NCBI RefSeq assembly: GCF_000716605.1
Contig: NZ_JNXE01000006.1
Span: 124,001 to 188,000 of the forward strand
From: Streptomyces sp. NRRL F-525
GTDB lineage: Bacteria; Actinomycetota; Actinomycetes; Streptomycetales; Streptomycetaceae
Direction of reading: 5' to 3'
Length of the DNA: 64,000 bases
Shown here: positions 1 to 8,631 of the stretch, in pieces
Position numbering within the stretch: position 1 is the first letter of the stretch
Layout of the letters: every line of letters begins with the position of its first letter
The notes under the pieces: model-generated
Seen by the model: the letters and a program-made list of their open reading frames with translations, nothing else
What the model was told of the DNA's origin: nothing
Databases searched by the model: none
Made by a program: the position numbers and the translations under genes

Positions 1-1940
1 GCGGCGCGCAGCGCCTCCCACTGTTCGTCGGTGGCCACGGCTATCGCCACCCAGGAGTCCTGACGGCCGAACTCGTCCTGGTCCGCGGTGAGATACAGGT
101 TCTGCGGGGCCGCGCGAGGACCGCGGTTCCCGGCCCGCTCCAGCAGCGCGCCGTAGGCCGAGTACTCGACGACCTGCTCGGCGGCCACGTTGAGAGCCGC
201 GTCGACCATGGCCGCCTCCACCAGTGCTCCCTCGCCGGTCCGGCGCCGGTGCTCCAGGGCCAGCAGCAGGCCGTTCAGCGCGTGGACGCCGGCGTTCGGG
301 TCGCCGATCGAGTACGGCTCGACCGGATTGCGCTCCGGATGGCCGGTGAGCCAGGTCAGTCCCGACGCGTCCTCGATGACGAAGGCGAACGCGGCGTTGT
401 CGCGCCACGGTCCGTCGAGACCGAAGCCGGGCATGCGGACCATGACGACGTCGGGGCGCAGGGCCCGTAACGCCTCGTAGTCCAGGCCGAGTTGGTCCAG
501 GACGCGCGGGGTGTAGTTCTCGACGACGACGTCACAGGTCGCGATCAGCCGGCGCAGCAGGTCGCGTCCCCGCTCGGTGCGGAAGTCGAGGGTCAGGCTC
601 TTCTTGTTGGTGTTGAGGCCCGCGAAGATCGGCGACCGCTCCCACCACTGGTCCACGGTCGGCGGGACACCCGAGATCAGCCGGGTGCCGTCGGGCCGCG
701 AGGTCGACTCCAGATGGATCACCTCGGCCCCGAGCAGGGCGAGCACGTGGGTGCACGAGGGGCCGGCCCAGAAGGCGGTCATGTCCAGGACCCGCAGACC
801 GCTGAACGACAGTCCGGCGCCCTTCTTCCAGCGCGCCCGACGCGCCGCGCCACGGCGGCTCTCGGTGTGCTCGCCGAGCCGCGGGGCCGGACCCGGCGGA
901 CGTAACCGCGCGGTTTCCAGCCGGAAGGGCGGGGCGGGTTGGAGGAAGCCGTCGCGCGGGTTGGGCAGGAAGCTCCCGCGCGCTTCGAAGTGGTCCATGG
1001 CCGGGGCGTTGGCGCCATTGACGACCGCGGAGTTGGGGATGCGGAACGCCGTGGCCAGCTCGCGGACCTCCGCGACCGTCCGGCCGGCGATCCACTCCTG
1101 GATCACCGGGGCCATCGCGGTGGTCCGTTCGCCGATCGAGACCGGGTTCTTCTCGTCGATCCACTCCGGGTGGCCGACCATCGCGCAGAGGTCGAAGAAC
1201 TGCTGGGCGGTGACGCACCCGAGCGCCACGAGCCCGTCCTTGGCGGTGGCCACGCCCGGCATGTTCAGCCTGCGCGTCCGCTGCCACGGCCGGTCCAGCA
1301 TGTCCCGGAACGTCACCGGGTGGTAGGTGAGGGACAGGACATGCGCCTCGAGCATGGAGAGGTCGATCAGTTCACCCGTGCCGGGAGCGCGCAGTCGTAC
1401 GGCCATGGTCGCGGCGGCGGCGTACGCTCCCGAGACCCAGTCACCGACCTGGCCTCCCACGTGGACCGGCGCCCGGTCGGGTGCGCCGCGCCCCAGCCCG
1501 ACGATGCCGCCGGACCAGGCCTGCAGCGTGAACTCGGTGGCCGCCCGGTCCCGCCACGGCCCCTCCAGACCGAACGGCGTGATCGACGTGACGACGAGAT
1601 GCGGATGGGCACGGTGGATCTCCCGCGGCGACAGCGGCGAGCCCGGCGACCACACCGCGACGTCCGCCGATTCCAGGAGCCCGCGCACCAGCTCCGGATC
1701 GCCTACGACGCTCTGCTTCGAGCAGGCCAGGAAGCTGAACAGGGCCCCGTCGTCGCCGGGTCGGACCGTGGCGCCGGACGCCGACCACCGTCGTAGCGGA
1801 TCGCCCTCCGGAGGCTCGGCCTTGACGACCTGGGCGCCCCCGTCGGCCAGCAGCTTCGTGCAGTAGGCGCCGGGGATTCCCGTGGACAGGTCCACCACCA
1901 CGCAGTCGCCGAGCGGGGGTTCGGCGGGGGCGGGGCTCAA
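1..1940 (-). CDS. Two-domain CaiB/BaiF (family III) CoA transferase, 3' end cut by window edge
   Basis: Family III CoA transferases move CoA between acyl-CoA donors and carboxylic acids. About 646 codons are visible and the gene runs off the left edge. It reads as two tandem CaiB domains: the first begins 'VVVDLSTGIPGAYCTKLLAD', the second 'GLRVLDMTAFWAGPSCTH'. Each keeps the Asp that carries the acyl intermediate in this family, in 'VGDWVSGAYAA' and 'IGDPNAGVHAL'. Ordinary family members have about 400 residues, so this is a fused or duplicated form. The TTG start at 1940 overlaps the TGA of the upstream hydratase gene (TTGA) and has AAGGGA about 8 nt upstream; GTG codons near 1902 are weaker alternatives. 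It is the last visible gene of the minus-strand operon and probably activates the pathway substrate as a CoA thioester. Family is clear; substrate unknown. Confidence 0.9.
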   Translation of the reverse strand, partial: MSPAPAEPPLGDCVVVDLSTGIPGAYCTKLLADGGAQVVKAEPPEGDPLRRWSASGATVRPGDDGALFSFLACSKQSVVGDPELVRGLLESADVAVWSPGSPLSPREIHRAHPHLVVTSITPFGLEGPWRDRAATEFTLQAWSGGIVGLGRGAPDRAPVHVGGQVGDWVSGAYAAAATMAVRLRAPGTGELIDLSMLEAHVLSLTYHPVTFRDMLDRPWQRTRRLNMPGVATAKDGLVALGCVTAQQFFDLCAMVGHPEWIDEKNPVSIGERTTAMAPVIQEWIAGRTVAEVRELATAFRIPNSAVVNGANAPAMDHFEARGSFLPNPRDGFLQPAPPFRLETARLRPPGPAPRLGEHTESRRGAARRARWKKGAGLSFSGLRVLDMTAFWAGPSCTHVLALLGAEVIHLESTSRPDGTRLISGVPPTVDQWWERSPIFAGLNTNKKSLTLDFRTERGRDLLRRLIATCDVVVENYTPRVLDQLGLDYEALRALRPDVVMVRMPGFGLDGPWRDNAAFAFVIEDASGLTWLTGHPERNPVEPYSIGDPNAGVHALNGLLLALEHRRRTGEGALVEAAMVDAALNVAAEQVVEYSAYGALLERAGNRGPRAAPQNLYLTADQDEFGRQDSWVAIAVATDEQWEALRA

Positions 1941-2908
1941 GAGTCGTCCCTTCGTTCGCGGCCCGACCTGCTCAGCCGGAAGTCCGGCGGGAAGCGGTCG
2001 TCGTTGCTCCGGACCGCGTTCGGTACGCCGCCGTCGACCGTCTCCCGGTCGAGCATCAGGTCGTTGCCGTCGGCCCGCGCCATCCCGCCCACCGATTCGA
2101 GAAGACCGGTGAGCAGGGAGCCCATGTACTCGCCCTGGTGCTGTTTGAAGATCTCGAAGAAGACCTTCTGCATGAACACCGTGTCGGTCGGCCGGGTGCG
2201 TGCGCAGGCCAGCGCGTACTTGTCCACCTCCTTCTCCAACTCGTCCCGGGGGACGACGCTGTTGAGGAAGTTGCACTCGTACATCTCCAGGGCCGTGAAG
2301 GGCCTGCCGGTGAACACCATCTCCTGGAACTTCCGCAGGCCCATCGTCTGCGCCCAGGTCCACATCCGCGGTGCCCAGCCGACGTAACGGAAGGACGGGT
2401 GGCCGAAGAGGGCGTCGTCGGAGGAGATCACCAGGTCGGCGTCGGCGGCCTGGTAGAAGTGCCAGCCGTAGCAGTAGCCCTTGACCTCCAGGATGCTGAT
2501 CTTCTTGAAGTCCTGGAGGCTGCGGCAGCCGGCCCCGGGATTCGCGTACCACTGGGACGGGGTTCCGCCGTAGCGGTAGGAGCCCTTGGGGGGATAGCGG
2601 ACGTCGTCCTCCTCGTCGAGGCCGAGCTCCGACAGGAGTGGCCCCGCGGTCGGCGCGGCGTGCATCTCCATGGTCTCGGTGATGTCGGCGCCCGAGCCGA
2701 GGTCGTCGCCGATGCCCCGGATCACCAGGACCTTCACCTCGTCGTCGACGTTGGCGCGGTGCAGGAGGTCCCCGAAGCGCAGCCGGGCCGCCGCGGTCGG
2801 TGCGTTGAGGGCGTCGGGCCGGTCCAGGGTGAGGGTGGCGATCTTCGTCCTGGGGTCCTTCTCGTAGCGGATGATCTCCTCCGCCGAAGGACGCGTGCTG
2901 TCAGGCAT
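1937..2908 (-). CDS. Enoyl-CoA hydratase/isomerase (crotonase) family protein, long form
   Basis: 323 residues with a crotonase fold: the N-terminal strand 'IATLTLDRPDALNAPT', then the oxyanion-hole segment 'DDLGSGADITE', which replaces the usual A-x-A/S-G-x-D. The second oxyanion segment 'KGYCYGWHFYQAAD' lacks the usual Gly-Gly-Gly and has Trp-His instead. It is about 60 residues longer than typical 260-residue hydratases, mainly through an insert around residues 85-130 and an extended C-terminus. This places it with divergent crotonases found beside CoA transferases, which may do retro-aldol, decarboxylation or ring-opening chemistry rather than plain hydration. The ATG at 2908 follows the M24 stop by 11 nt, and its stop overlaps the CoA-transferase start, so it is translationally coupled. 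Specific reaction unknown. Confidence 0.9.
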   Translation of the reverse strand: MPDSTRPSAEEIIRYEKDPRTKIATLTLDRPDALNAPTAAARLRFGDLLHRANVDDEVKVLVIRGIGDDLGSGADITETMEMHAAPTAGPLLSELGLDEEDDVRYPPKGSYRYGGTPSQWYANPGAGCRSLQDFKKISILEVKGYCYGWHFYQAADADLVISSDDALFGHPSFRYVGWAPRMWTWAQTMGLRKFQEMVFTGRPFTALEMYECNFLNSVVPRDELEKEVDKYALACARTRPTDTVFMQKVFFEIFKQHQGEYMGSLLTGLLESVGGMARADGNDLMLDRETVDGGVPNAVRSNDDRFPPDFRLSRSGRERRDDS

Positions 2909-2919
2909 GCGGGTCCTAA

Positions 2920-4044
2920 CTACCGTTTCCAGACGGGACTTGAGGTCAGCGGTTCGGCGCCGTCAGAGGTGATGAGCACCGCCTCCCGGCGCAGTACGGC
3001 ACCCACGCCCCGCCGCCAGACGTAGCCGGTCACGGCCAGCGCCATGCCGGGTTCGAGGCGTTCCTCGGCGGCAGTGGCGGGCAGGCCGGAGGTGACCACG
3101 GGCGGGTCGAAACCCAGGCCGAGGCCGCGGGCGACGGGCATGGGAGGCAGGGGCTCGCCAGCCGTGTCGTACACGGCGAGCAGGTCACTGGTCGGCGCGC
3201 CCGGTCGGCAGGCCGCGAACAGCGGCTCCCACAGGGCATCGGAGCGCCGGAACAGGTCACGGACGGCGTTCCGGTCGCCGCCCTCGACCGGCCAGGTGCG
3301 TCCGACCTCGCCGATGTATCCGCCCGCGACCACGCCGGCCGTGAGGGACACGAGGTCGCCCGGGCCCACCCGGCCGTCTCCGTCCACCCGACGCCAGGGG
3401 TGGTCCCGGGATGTCACCCACGCCACCTCCTGGGTCGCCGGGGTGGTCACGCCACCGGCCGCCGCTGCCTCCAGGAGTACGCCCGACAGGTGCTGCTCGC
3501 TGACGCCGGGCCGTAGTTCGGCCACCGCCGCCGCCAGGCTCGCCTCGGCCACATCGATGGCCTGCCGGAGGGCCACGATCTCCTCCGGCGTCTTGACCCG
3601 GCGGGCGGCGCGCATGGCCGGTTCGCCGTCGACCAGGTCGGCGAACGGGAAGGCCGGGGGCAGGAGTTGGGCGAAGGTCGGCGAGATGGTGTCCGTGCCC
3701 ACCCGGCGGGCGGTGGCCGCCCCCTCGATGTCCCGGATCACCGCCACCCAGTTCATGGGGTTCCACGTCAGGCCGTACAACCGCTCGTGCGGGATGTCGT
3801 CGGGGATGCCCTCGTCCCAGGTGCTGAGCATGTGGATGGCGCCCGTGGCGCGGACCACCACGGCGGCCGGGGCGAAGGGATGGGTGCCCGCGGTCCACAG
3901 TCCGCGGGCCCCGGTGACGTAACGGACGTTGGCGCTCCGCCCGAGGACGAGGACGTCGAGGTCGTGGGCTGCCATGTGTGCCAGCGCGCGCTCCCGCCGC
4001 CCGGTGCGGAGAGCGCGGTCGTCCGGCAGGACCTCAGTCGCCAT
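2920..4044 (-). CDS. M24 (creatinase/prolidase-fold) protein with a degraded metal site
   Basis: 374 residues with the two-domain creatinase/aminopeptidase-P layout: creatinase-like N domain (about 1-145) and pita-bread C domain (about 150-374, opening 'RRVKTPEEIVALRQAID'). Aligned with the adjacent gene, all five metal-ligand positions are changed: Asp to Thr235, Asp to Glu246, His to Leu308, Glu to Thr339, Glu to Arg353. The fold markers around them survive ('VGRTW', 'LEPGMALAV'). It is therefore probably not a metallopeptidase. It may be a metal-independent creatinase-like hydrolase or a regulatory or structural partner of the intact neighbour. The ATG at 4044 lies inside the end of the upstream M24 gene (11-nt overlap), so the two are made together. 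Confidence 0.85.
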   Translation of the reverse strand: MATEVLPDDRALRTGRRERALAHMAAHDLDVLVLGRSANVRYVTGARGLWTAGTHPFAPAAVVVRATGAIHMLSTWDEGIPDDIPHERLYGLTWNPMNWVAVIRDIEGAATARRVGTDTISPTFAQLLPPAFPFADLVDGEPAMRAARRVKTPEEIVALRQAIDVAEASLAAAVAELRPGVSEQHLSGVLLEAAAAGGVTTPATQEVAWVTSRDHPWRRVDGDGRVGPGDLVSLTAGVVAGGYIGEVGRTWPVEGGDRNAVRDLFRRSDALWEPLFAACRPGAPTSDLLAVYDTAGEPLPPMPVARGLGLGFDPPVVTSGLPATAAEERLEPGMALAVTGYVWRRGVGAVLRREAVLITSDGAEPLTSSPVWKR

Positions 4045-5245
4045 AAGGGGCGTAGGAGTAGTCGGTCAGGGCTGTCCAGCCCTCTTCCTCGATCACCAGG
4101 ACCTCCTCGCTGCGGTAGCCGCCGGTGCCGTCCTCCCAGACCACGGGTTCCAGGACGAGCACCATGCCTGCCTGGAGCACCAGTCGGGCGTCGAACTCCT
4201 CGCCCAGATCGGTGCCGACGAAGGGCATCTCGGCTGGGTCCGTGCCCATGCCGTGGCCCAGGTAGAAGTGGGGGAGCCAGGGTTTCGAGCCGCCGTTCGC
4301 GGTGATGGCGGCCCGGGTCAGGTCGGCGGCGGTGGCACCCGCCCGCAGCACGTCCTTGACCGCGCTGTGGATGTCCCACCACCGGGTGAACTGCGCCCGC
4401 TGACGCGGGTCCGGGTCCTGTCCGACGATCCAGGTCCGGCCGAAGTCCGAGCAGTATCCGGCGTAGTTGATACTCACGTCGGTCCACAGGACGTCGCCCC
4501 GGGCCAGTTCCCGCTCCGTCGTCAGCAGGGGGAGGGCGAGGTCGCCGTGGGTGGTCCACACCCCGGCCGCCCGGGAGCCCGGCATCACCTGCCAGATGGG
4601 GTCGAGCACGTTGGCCAGGGCGCCGTGCTCGTAGGCCCGGCGCACGAACGCCGCCGACAGGTCGATCTGCCGCATGCCCGGGGCCAACGACCCTTCGACG
4701 TCGGCCATGGCCCGCTCGGTGATCCTCAAAGCGGTCCGGATACAGGCCAGTTCGTCGGGCGTCTTGATCACCTTGGCCGCGGTCAGGACCAACGCGGCGT
4801 CGATGGGTGGCCCACCCGGGAACAACGCCTTCTGCGCTCGGCGCATCGCCCCGGTCACCTCATCGACGGCGACCCGCGCTCCGCCGGGCACGAGGTCGGC
4901 GACCACGGCCGCGAAGTTCCGTACCCCTTCGTCGAATTCGAGGTAGACCGGCGGGTGGACGTGGTCGGCGGGCAGTGGCGACTGTGCCGAGGTGCCTTCG
5001 CGGAACGGCATGAAGAGATGGGGCCACGGGTCGTCCGCCACCACCACCGCCACGGGGCGGTCGACGTGGGCGAGGCCGGAGTCGCCGAGCGGCCAGCTCG
5101 CTCCGGTCGCGTAGGTCACCGCGTTGTTGCCGAGCAGGATCAGGGCGTCAACGCCCTGTCCCGCCATGGCAGTTCGCAGCCGTGCGCCGCGTTCACGGTT
5201 CATGCGGGTCGGGTCGGGTGCGGCCGGGATGTCGATGACGGTCAT
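4034..5245 (-). CDS. M24 family metallopeptidase / creatinase-like hydrolase (intact metal site)
   Basis: 403 residues, creatinase N domain plus M24 catalytic domain. All five dinuclear-metal ligands are recognisable (numbering from the 5245 ATG): Asp256 in 'WTDVSINYAGY', Asp267 in 'SDFGRTW', His331 in 'LGHGMGTDP', Glu366 in 'LEPVVWEDG', Glu380 in 'YRSEEVLVIE'. Relatives cleave Xaa-Pro peptides, creatine or other C-N bonds; in this operon a small amide or amidine intermediate is as likely a substrate as a peptide. I chose the ATG at 5245 because GGGAG lies about 6 nt upstream; an in-frame GTG at 5260 would add five residues. It lies 60 nt after the amidohydrolase gene and overlaps the next M24 gene by 11 nt. 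Confidence 0.9.
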   Translation of the reverse strand: MTVIDIPAAPDPTRMNRERGARLRTAMAGQGVDALILLGNNAVTYATGASWPLGDSGLAHVDRPVAVVVADDPWPHLFMPFREGTSAQSPLPADHVHPPVYLEFDEGVRNFAAVVADLVPGGARVAVDEVTGAMRRAQKALFPGGPPIDAALVLTAAKVIKTPDELACIRTALRITERAMADVEGSLAPGMRQIDLSAAFVRRAYEHGALANVLDPIWQVMPGSRAAGVWTTHGDLALPLLTTERELARGDVLWTDVSINYAGYCSDFGRTWIVGQDPDPRQRAQFTRWWDIHSAVKDVLRAGATAADLTRAAITANGGSKPWLPHFYLGHGMGTDPAEMPFVGTDLGEEFDARLVLQAGMVLVLEPVVWEDGTGGYRSEEVLVIEEEGWTALTDYSYAPYGD

Positions 5246-5305
5246 TCCCGTCTCCCTCACGAGGTCATGGAGCTTCGCCGTCGTTTCTCGTGGTCCGGGC
5301 CGGCA

Positions 5306-6472
5306 CTACAGGCCGAGGTACTCCTTGACGTTGCCGCTGACCACGCGGGCCGCCTTCTCCGGCCCGACGGCGTCCACGACCATCGCGATCGACTTCTCCG
5401 AGTAGCCGAACGTGCTCTCGTTGTGCGGATAGTCGGCGGACCACATGACCCGGTCCACCCCGATGCGGTCGACCAGTTCGAGGCCGAGCGGATCGACCAT
5501 GAAGGACGCGTACATGTGCTGGTCCCAGTAGTGCTGGACGTCGTGCTCCACCGGACGGTCCAGCATGTGCCGGTAGGAGGCGAGGAGGTGTTCGGCGTCC
5601 TGGAGCGCGGAGGGCACCCAGTTCACGCCGCCCTCGAACCACCCGACGCGCAGCCCCGGATGACGGTCGAGGATGCCGCCGAGGACGTACCTCCCGAACA
5701 TCTCCCGGTACGGCGCCACGTTGGCCACCATGCCGACGGCGATGGCGTTGACCTCGCACGGGGCCTTGAGCCCGGTCTCGCCGATGTGGTGGGACACCGG
5801 GAGTCCCGCCTCCTCGATCGCGTCCCAGACCGGGATCATCGCGGCGCCGGAGTAGTCGATCGGGTCGCCCGCGTCGTCCGCCCCGGGGTTCAGCGGCATG
5901 AGGAAGGTCTTCAGCCCCAGGCCCTTCATCTCCTCCAGGGTGCGTCGAGTCCCTTGCGCGTCCCACCAGTTGATGAGCCCGACGCCGTGGAAGCGGCCCC
6001 CGGAGCGTTCCTGCAACCCGGCGATGTACTCGTTGTAGATCCGGAAGCAGAGCTCGCGGACCTCCTTGTCGGGGTAGTGGAACAGGGCCAACAGCGCGTT
6101 GGGGAACGCCAGTTCCTTCGCGATGCCGTCCGAGTGCAGTTCCTCGATGCGGCCTTCGAGGTTGTTGCTGCCGGCGCCGGTCAGGGGGTCGTACTGCATG
6201 AGGACGTGGCTGAACTCGCCCGGCAGGAACGACTTTCCGCCCATTCCCAGCTCGTAGGCGCCGTCCTCGTACCAGACCCGCGGTGCCTGGTTCCTGAGCC
6301 GCTCGGGGAAGCGGTCGTAGAAGATGTCGTCCGCGAGGGAGATGTGGTTGTCGGCGGAGAACACCTCGGTGCCCGGCGGAAGGCCCGGCGAGGAGCCGTC
6401 GGCGTGGCCGTGCCGGTCCTTGGGCGGGCCGAAGCCTTCGGGGGGATACAGGGTGGATGACTGGCTGGACAT
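5306..6472 (-). CDS. Amidohydrolase family protein (amidohydrolase_2, TIM barrel)
   Basis: 388 residues, a metal-dependent TIM-barrel hydrolase or decarboxylase of the amidohydrolase_2 type (ACMSD/LigW relatives). The N-terminal metal motif is 'SADNHIS' (D-x-H rather than HxH). A mid-protein His occurs in 'PVSHHIGETG' and the conserved C-terminal signature is 'MWSADYPHNEST'. Such D-x-H members are common in actinobacterial acyl-CoA and steroid-type catabolic clusters, where they act on cyclic or carboxylated intermediates. GGAGG precedes two consecutive ATG codons (6475, 6472); the second has the better spacing. It sits between the SDR and the M24 pair. A homologue lies at 55135-56412, so the two catabolic islands of this window use the same enzyme type. 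Confidence 0.9.
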   Translation of the reverse strand: MSSQSSTLYPPEGFGPPKDRHGHADGSSPGLPPGTEVFSADNHISLADDIFYDRFPERLRNQAPRVWYEDGAYELGMGGKSFLPGEFSHVLMQYDPLTGAGSNNLEGRIEELHSDGIAKELAFPNALLALFHYPDKEVRELCFRIYNEYIAGLQERSGGRFHGVGLINWWDAQGTRRTLEEMKGLGLKTFLMPLNPGADDAGDPIDYSGAAMIPVWDAIEEAGLPVSHHIGETGLKAPCEVNAIAVGMVANVAPYREMFGRYVLGGILDRHPGLRVGWFEGGVNWVPSALQDAEHLLASYRHMLDRPVEHDVQHYWDQHMYASFMVDPLGLELVDRIGVDRVMWSADYPHNESTFGYSEKSIAMVVDAVGPEKAARVVSGNVKEYLGL

Positions 6473-6551
6473 CATTGTCCTCCATGGGGAGCCGCGGGTT
6501 TCACGTCCGTGCGTGGTTCGTCTGCTCCTGTCGTGCGGGGGAGGCGGCGGG

Positions 6552-7352
6552 TCAGGCCCGCAGGGGCTTCGGGCCCGCCGTCGTCCCGCCGTCGATCGTC
6601 AGCACCGTGCCGGTGGTGTGCAGCGAGCGGTCGCCGCCCAGGTAGGCGACGGCTTCCGCCACGTCCCTGGGGGTGCCCACTCGCTCCAGCGGCTGGACGG
6701 CCGCCATGTGGGCGCGGATGCGGCGGGTCATCTCCTCGGCGTCGCCCTCCTGCCCGGCCGCCGTCGCCGAGGCCAGCAACTGTGTCGGGATGCCGCCCGG
6801 CGCCACGCAGTTGACGCGGATGCCGTACTCGGCCAGGTCGACGGCGACACCCTTGGTGAAGTGGATGACCGCGGCCTTCGAGGCGCGGTAGGTCGGGACG
6901 CTCGCGCCGGCCTGGATCCCGCCTACGGAGCTGACGTTGACGATGGATCCGCCGCCGTTCGCCGCCATGTGCCGGGCTGCGGCCTGGGTGCCGACCATCA
7001 CGCCGAGCAGGTTGACCGAGAGGACGTGCTGGAAGTCGGCGAAGTCCTCGTCGAGGAAACGCTGGTGCATGGCGCCCGACACCCCGGCGTTGTTGACCAT
7101 GAGGTGCAGGCCGCCGAACTCCTTCACCGCGAAGTCGACGAGTCCCCGGACCTGTTCGGCGTCCGCGACGTCCGTCCGCCGGAAACGGACGTCCGGGCCG
7201 TAGCCGTTCGCCAGGGTCTCGCCGAGGTCCGGATCGAGATCGGCGATGACGACGCGGGCCCCGTCCTCGAGAAGCCTCTCGACGGTCGCGCGCCCCAGGC
7301 CCGCCGCCCCGCCGGTGACCACGGCCACCTTCTCCGACAGTTCCTTGGCCAT
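6552..7352 (-). CDS. SDR family NAD(P)-dependent oxidoreductase
   Basis: 266 residues, classical short-chain dehydrogenase: cofactor motif 'TGGAAGLG' near the N-terminus, 'VNNAG', catalytic Ser in 'NVSSVGG', and Tyr-x3-Lys in 'TYRASKAAV'. Asp-rich 'VVIADLD' after strand 2 predicts NAD(H) preference. It likely oxidises an alcohol made by the adjacent P450 or a hydroxyacyl-CoA. It lacks the ~20-residue insert near the cofactor site that marks mycofactocin-coupled SDRs. The start at 7352 has GGTGA about 5 nt upstream; an ATG at 7364, overlapping the P450 stop, is an alternative. Substrate not assignable. Confidence 0.92.
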   Translation of the reverse strand: MAKELSEKVAVVTGGAAGLGRATVERLLEDGARVVIADLDPDLGETLANGYGPDVRFRRTDVADAEQVRGLVDFAVKEFGGLHLMVNNAGVSGAMHQRFLDEDFADFQHVLSVNLLGVMVGTQAAARHMAANGGGSIVNVSSVGGIQAGASVPTYRASKAAVIHFTKGVAVDLAEYGIRVNCVAPGGIPTQLLASATAAGQEGDAEEMTRRIRAHMAAVQPLERVGTPRDVAEAVAYLGGDRSLHTTGTVLTIDGGTTAGPKPLRA

Positions 7353-7357
7353 CGCGG

Positions 7358-8602
7358 TCACCATGTGACGGGCAGCGAGTAGACGCCGTAGGCCAGCCGG
7401 TCGTGCTTGAACCGGATCCGGTCCAGCGGCTCGGCCAGGCGCAGGGCGGGGATCCGGCGGAAGAGCGTGCCGTAGACGACCTGGAGCTCCACGCGGGCGA
7501 GTTGCTGGCCCACGCACTGGTGGATGCCGAAGCCGAACGCGTTGTGGTGCCGGGCGTTCTCCCGGCGCAGGTCCAGCGCGTCGGGGTCGGGGAAGACGTG
7601 TGCGTCCCGGTTGGCGCTGAAGAGTTCGATGACGATGCCCTCGCCGGCGCGGATCACCTCGCCGCCGATCTCGATGTCCTCCTTGGCGATCCGCCGCTGG
7701 CCGCCGTGGATGATGCCCAGGTAGCGCAGCAGTTCCTCCACCGCGCCCGCGACGACCTTCGGGTCGTCGGTGTCACGGAGGATCGCGAGCTGCTCGGGGT
7801 GCTCCAGCAGCGCGACGACGGCGAGGCCGATCATGTTGGCGCTGGTCTCGTGGCCCGCGATGAGCAGCCCCGTGCCCATCATGGCCGCCTCGGACACGCT
7901 GATGTCGCCGGAGGTGACGAGGGCCGCGATCTCGGAGAGCGCGTCGTCCGCGGGTTCGGCGGCCTTCTTCTCGACGAGCCGCACCAGGTACTCGTTGAGC
8001 GCCCCGAAGGTCCGCATGCTCTCCTCGGCGGACACGTCGTGGGCGATCCCGCGCGCGGCGTTCTCCTGGAAGAAGTCGTGGTCCTCGTAGGGCACGCCCA
8101 GCAGTTCGCTGATCATCAGGGTCGGCAACGGCAGCGCCAGCGCCTCGACCAGGTCGGCCGGCTTCGGTCCGGCCAGCATCGCGTCGATCAGCTCGTCGGT
8201 GATCTTCTGGATGGTCGGGCGCAGCGCCTCCACCCGCTTGAAGGTGAACGGCTTCGTCATGATCCGGCGGAACCCGGTGTGCTCGGGGGCGTCCGAGTTG
8301 AAGACCGAGCGCGGGCGGTAGTCCACCGCGGCCGCCATGCCCTCGTGCCAGTGCGGGAATCCGGGCAGCCGTTCGTCGACACTGACCCGGGGGTCGCCGA
8401 GCAGAGCGCGCTGCTCGGCGTGGCCGGTGACGATCCACGGGGTGCTGCCGTCCCAGATCCGCACCTTGGCGAGGGGCCTCTGCGCGGTCAACTCCCGCAG
8501 CGCCGGGGGCGGATCGAACGGGCAGCCCTCCGCCCGCGGCATCGGCCACTCGGGGACCTCGGCGGTGCCGCTGGTCGCGGCGCCTGTCAGTGCGTCGGAC
8601 AT
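7358..8602 (-). CDS. Cytochrome P450 monooxygenase
   Basis: 414 residues, a bacterial class I P450. I-helix motif 'AGHETS' (about residues 249-254), ExxR in 'EELLR', and the heme-ligand loop 'FGFGIHQCVGQQLAR' with Cys363 are all intact. The final part of the loop resembles CYP107/CYP105-type enzymes. It should take electrons from the ferredoxin encoded 29 nt upstream; no ferredoxin reductase gene is present in the operon. The ATG at 8602 is preceded by GAGG at 6 nt spacing; in-frame ATG 8608 and TTG 8614 are less well placed. As the first oxidative enzyme of the operon it probably hydroxylates the pathway substrate. Confidence 0.95.
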   Translation of the reverse strand: MSDALTGAATSGTAEVPEWPMPRAEGCPFDPPPALRELTAQRPLAKVRIWDGSTPWIVTGHAEQRALLGDPRVSVDERLPGFPHWHEGMAAAVDYRPRSVFNSDAPEHTGFRRIMTKPFTFKRVEALRPTIQKITDELIDAMLAGPKPADLVEALALPLPTLMISELLGVPYEDHDFFQENAARGIAHDVSAEESMRTFGALNEYLVRLVEKKAAEPADDALSEIAALVTSGDISVSEAAMMGTGLLIAGHETSANMIGLAVVALLEHPEQLAILRDTDDPKVVAGAVEELLRYLGIIHGGQRRIAKEDIEIGGEVIRAGEGIVIELFSANRDAHVFPDPDALDLRRENARHHNAFGFGIHQCVGQQLARVELQVVYGTLFRRIPALRLAEPLDRIRFKHDRLAYGVYSLPVTW

Positions 8603-8631
8603 GTCCATCCTCAAGGTGTCGTCCGGGGCGT

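Noticed and set aside
3929..6460. 843-codon plus-strand frame opposite the M24 and amidohydrolase genes
   Set aside because: It has Arg/Gly/Val/His-rich composition, no motifs, and lies antisense to well-supported genes; a GC-skew artefact of the kind seen throughout the window.
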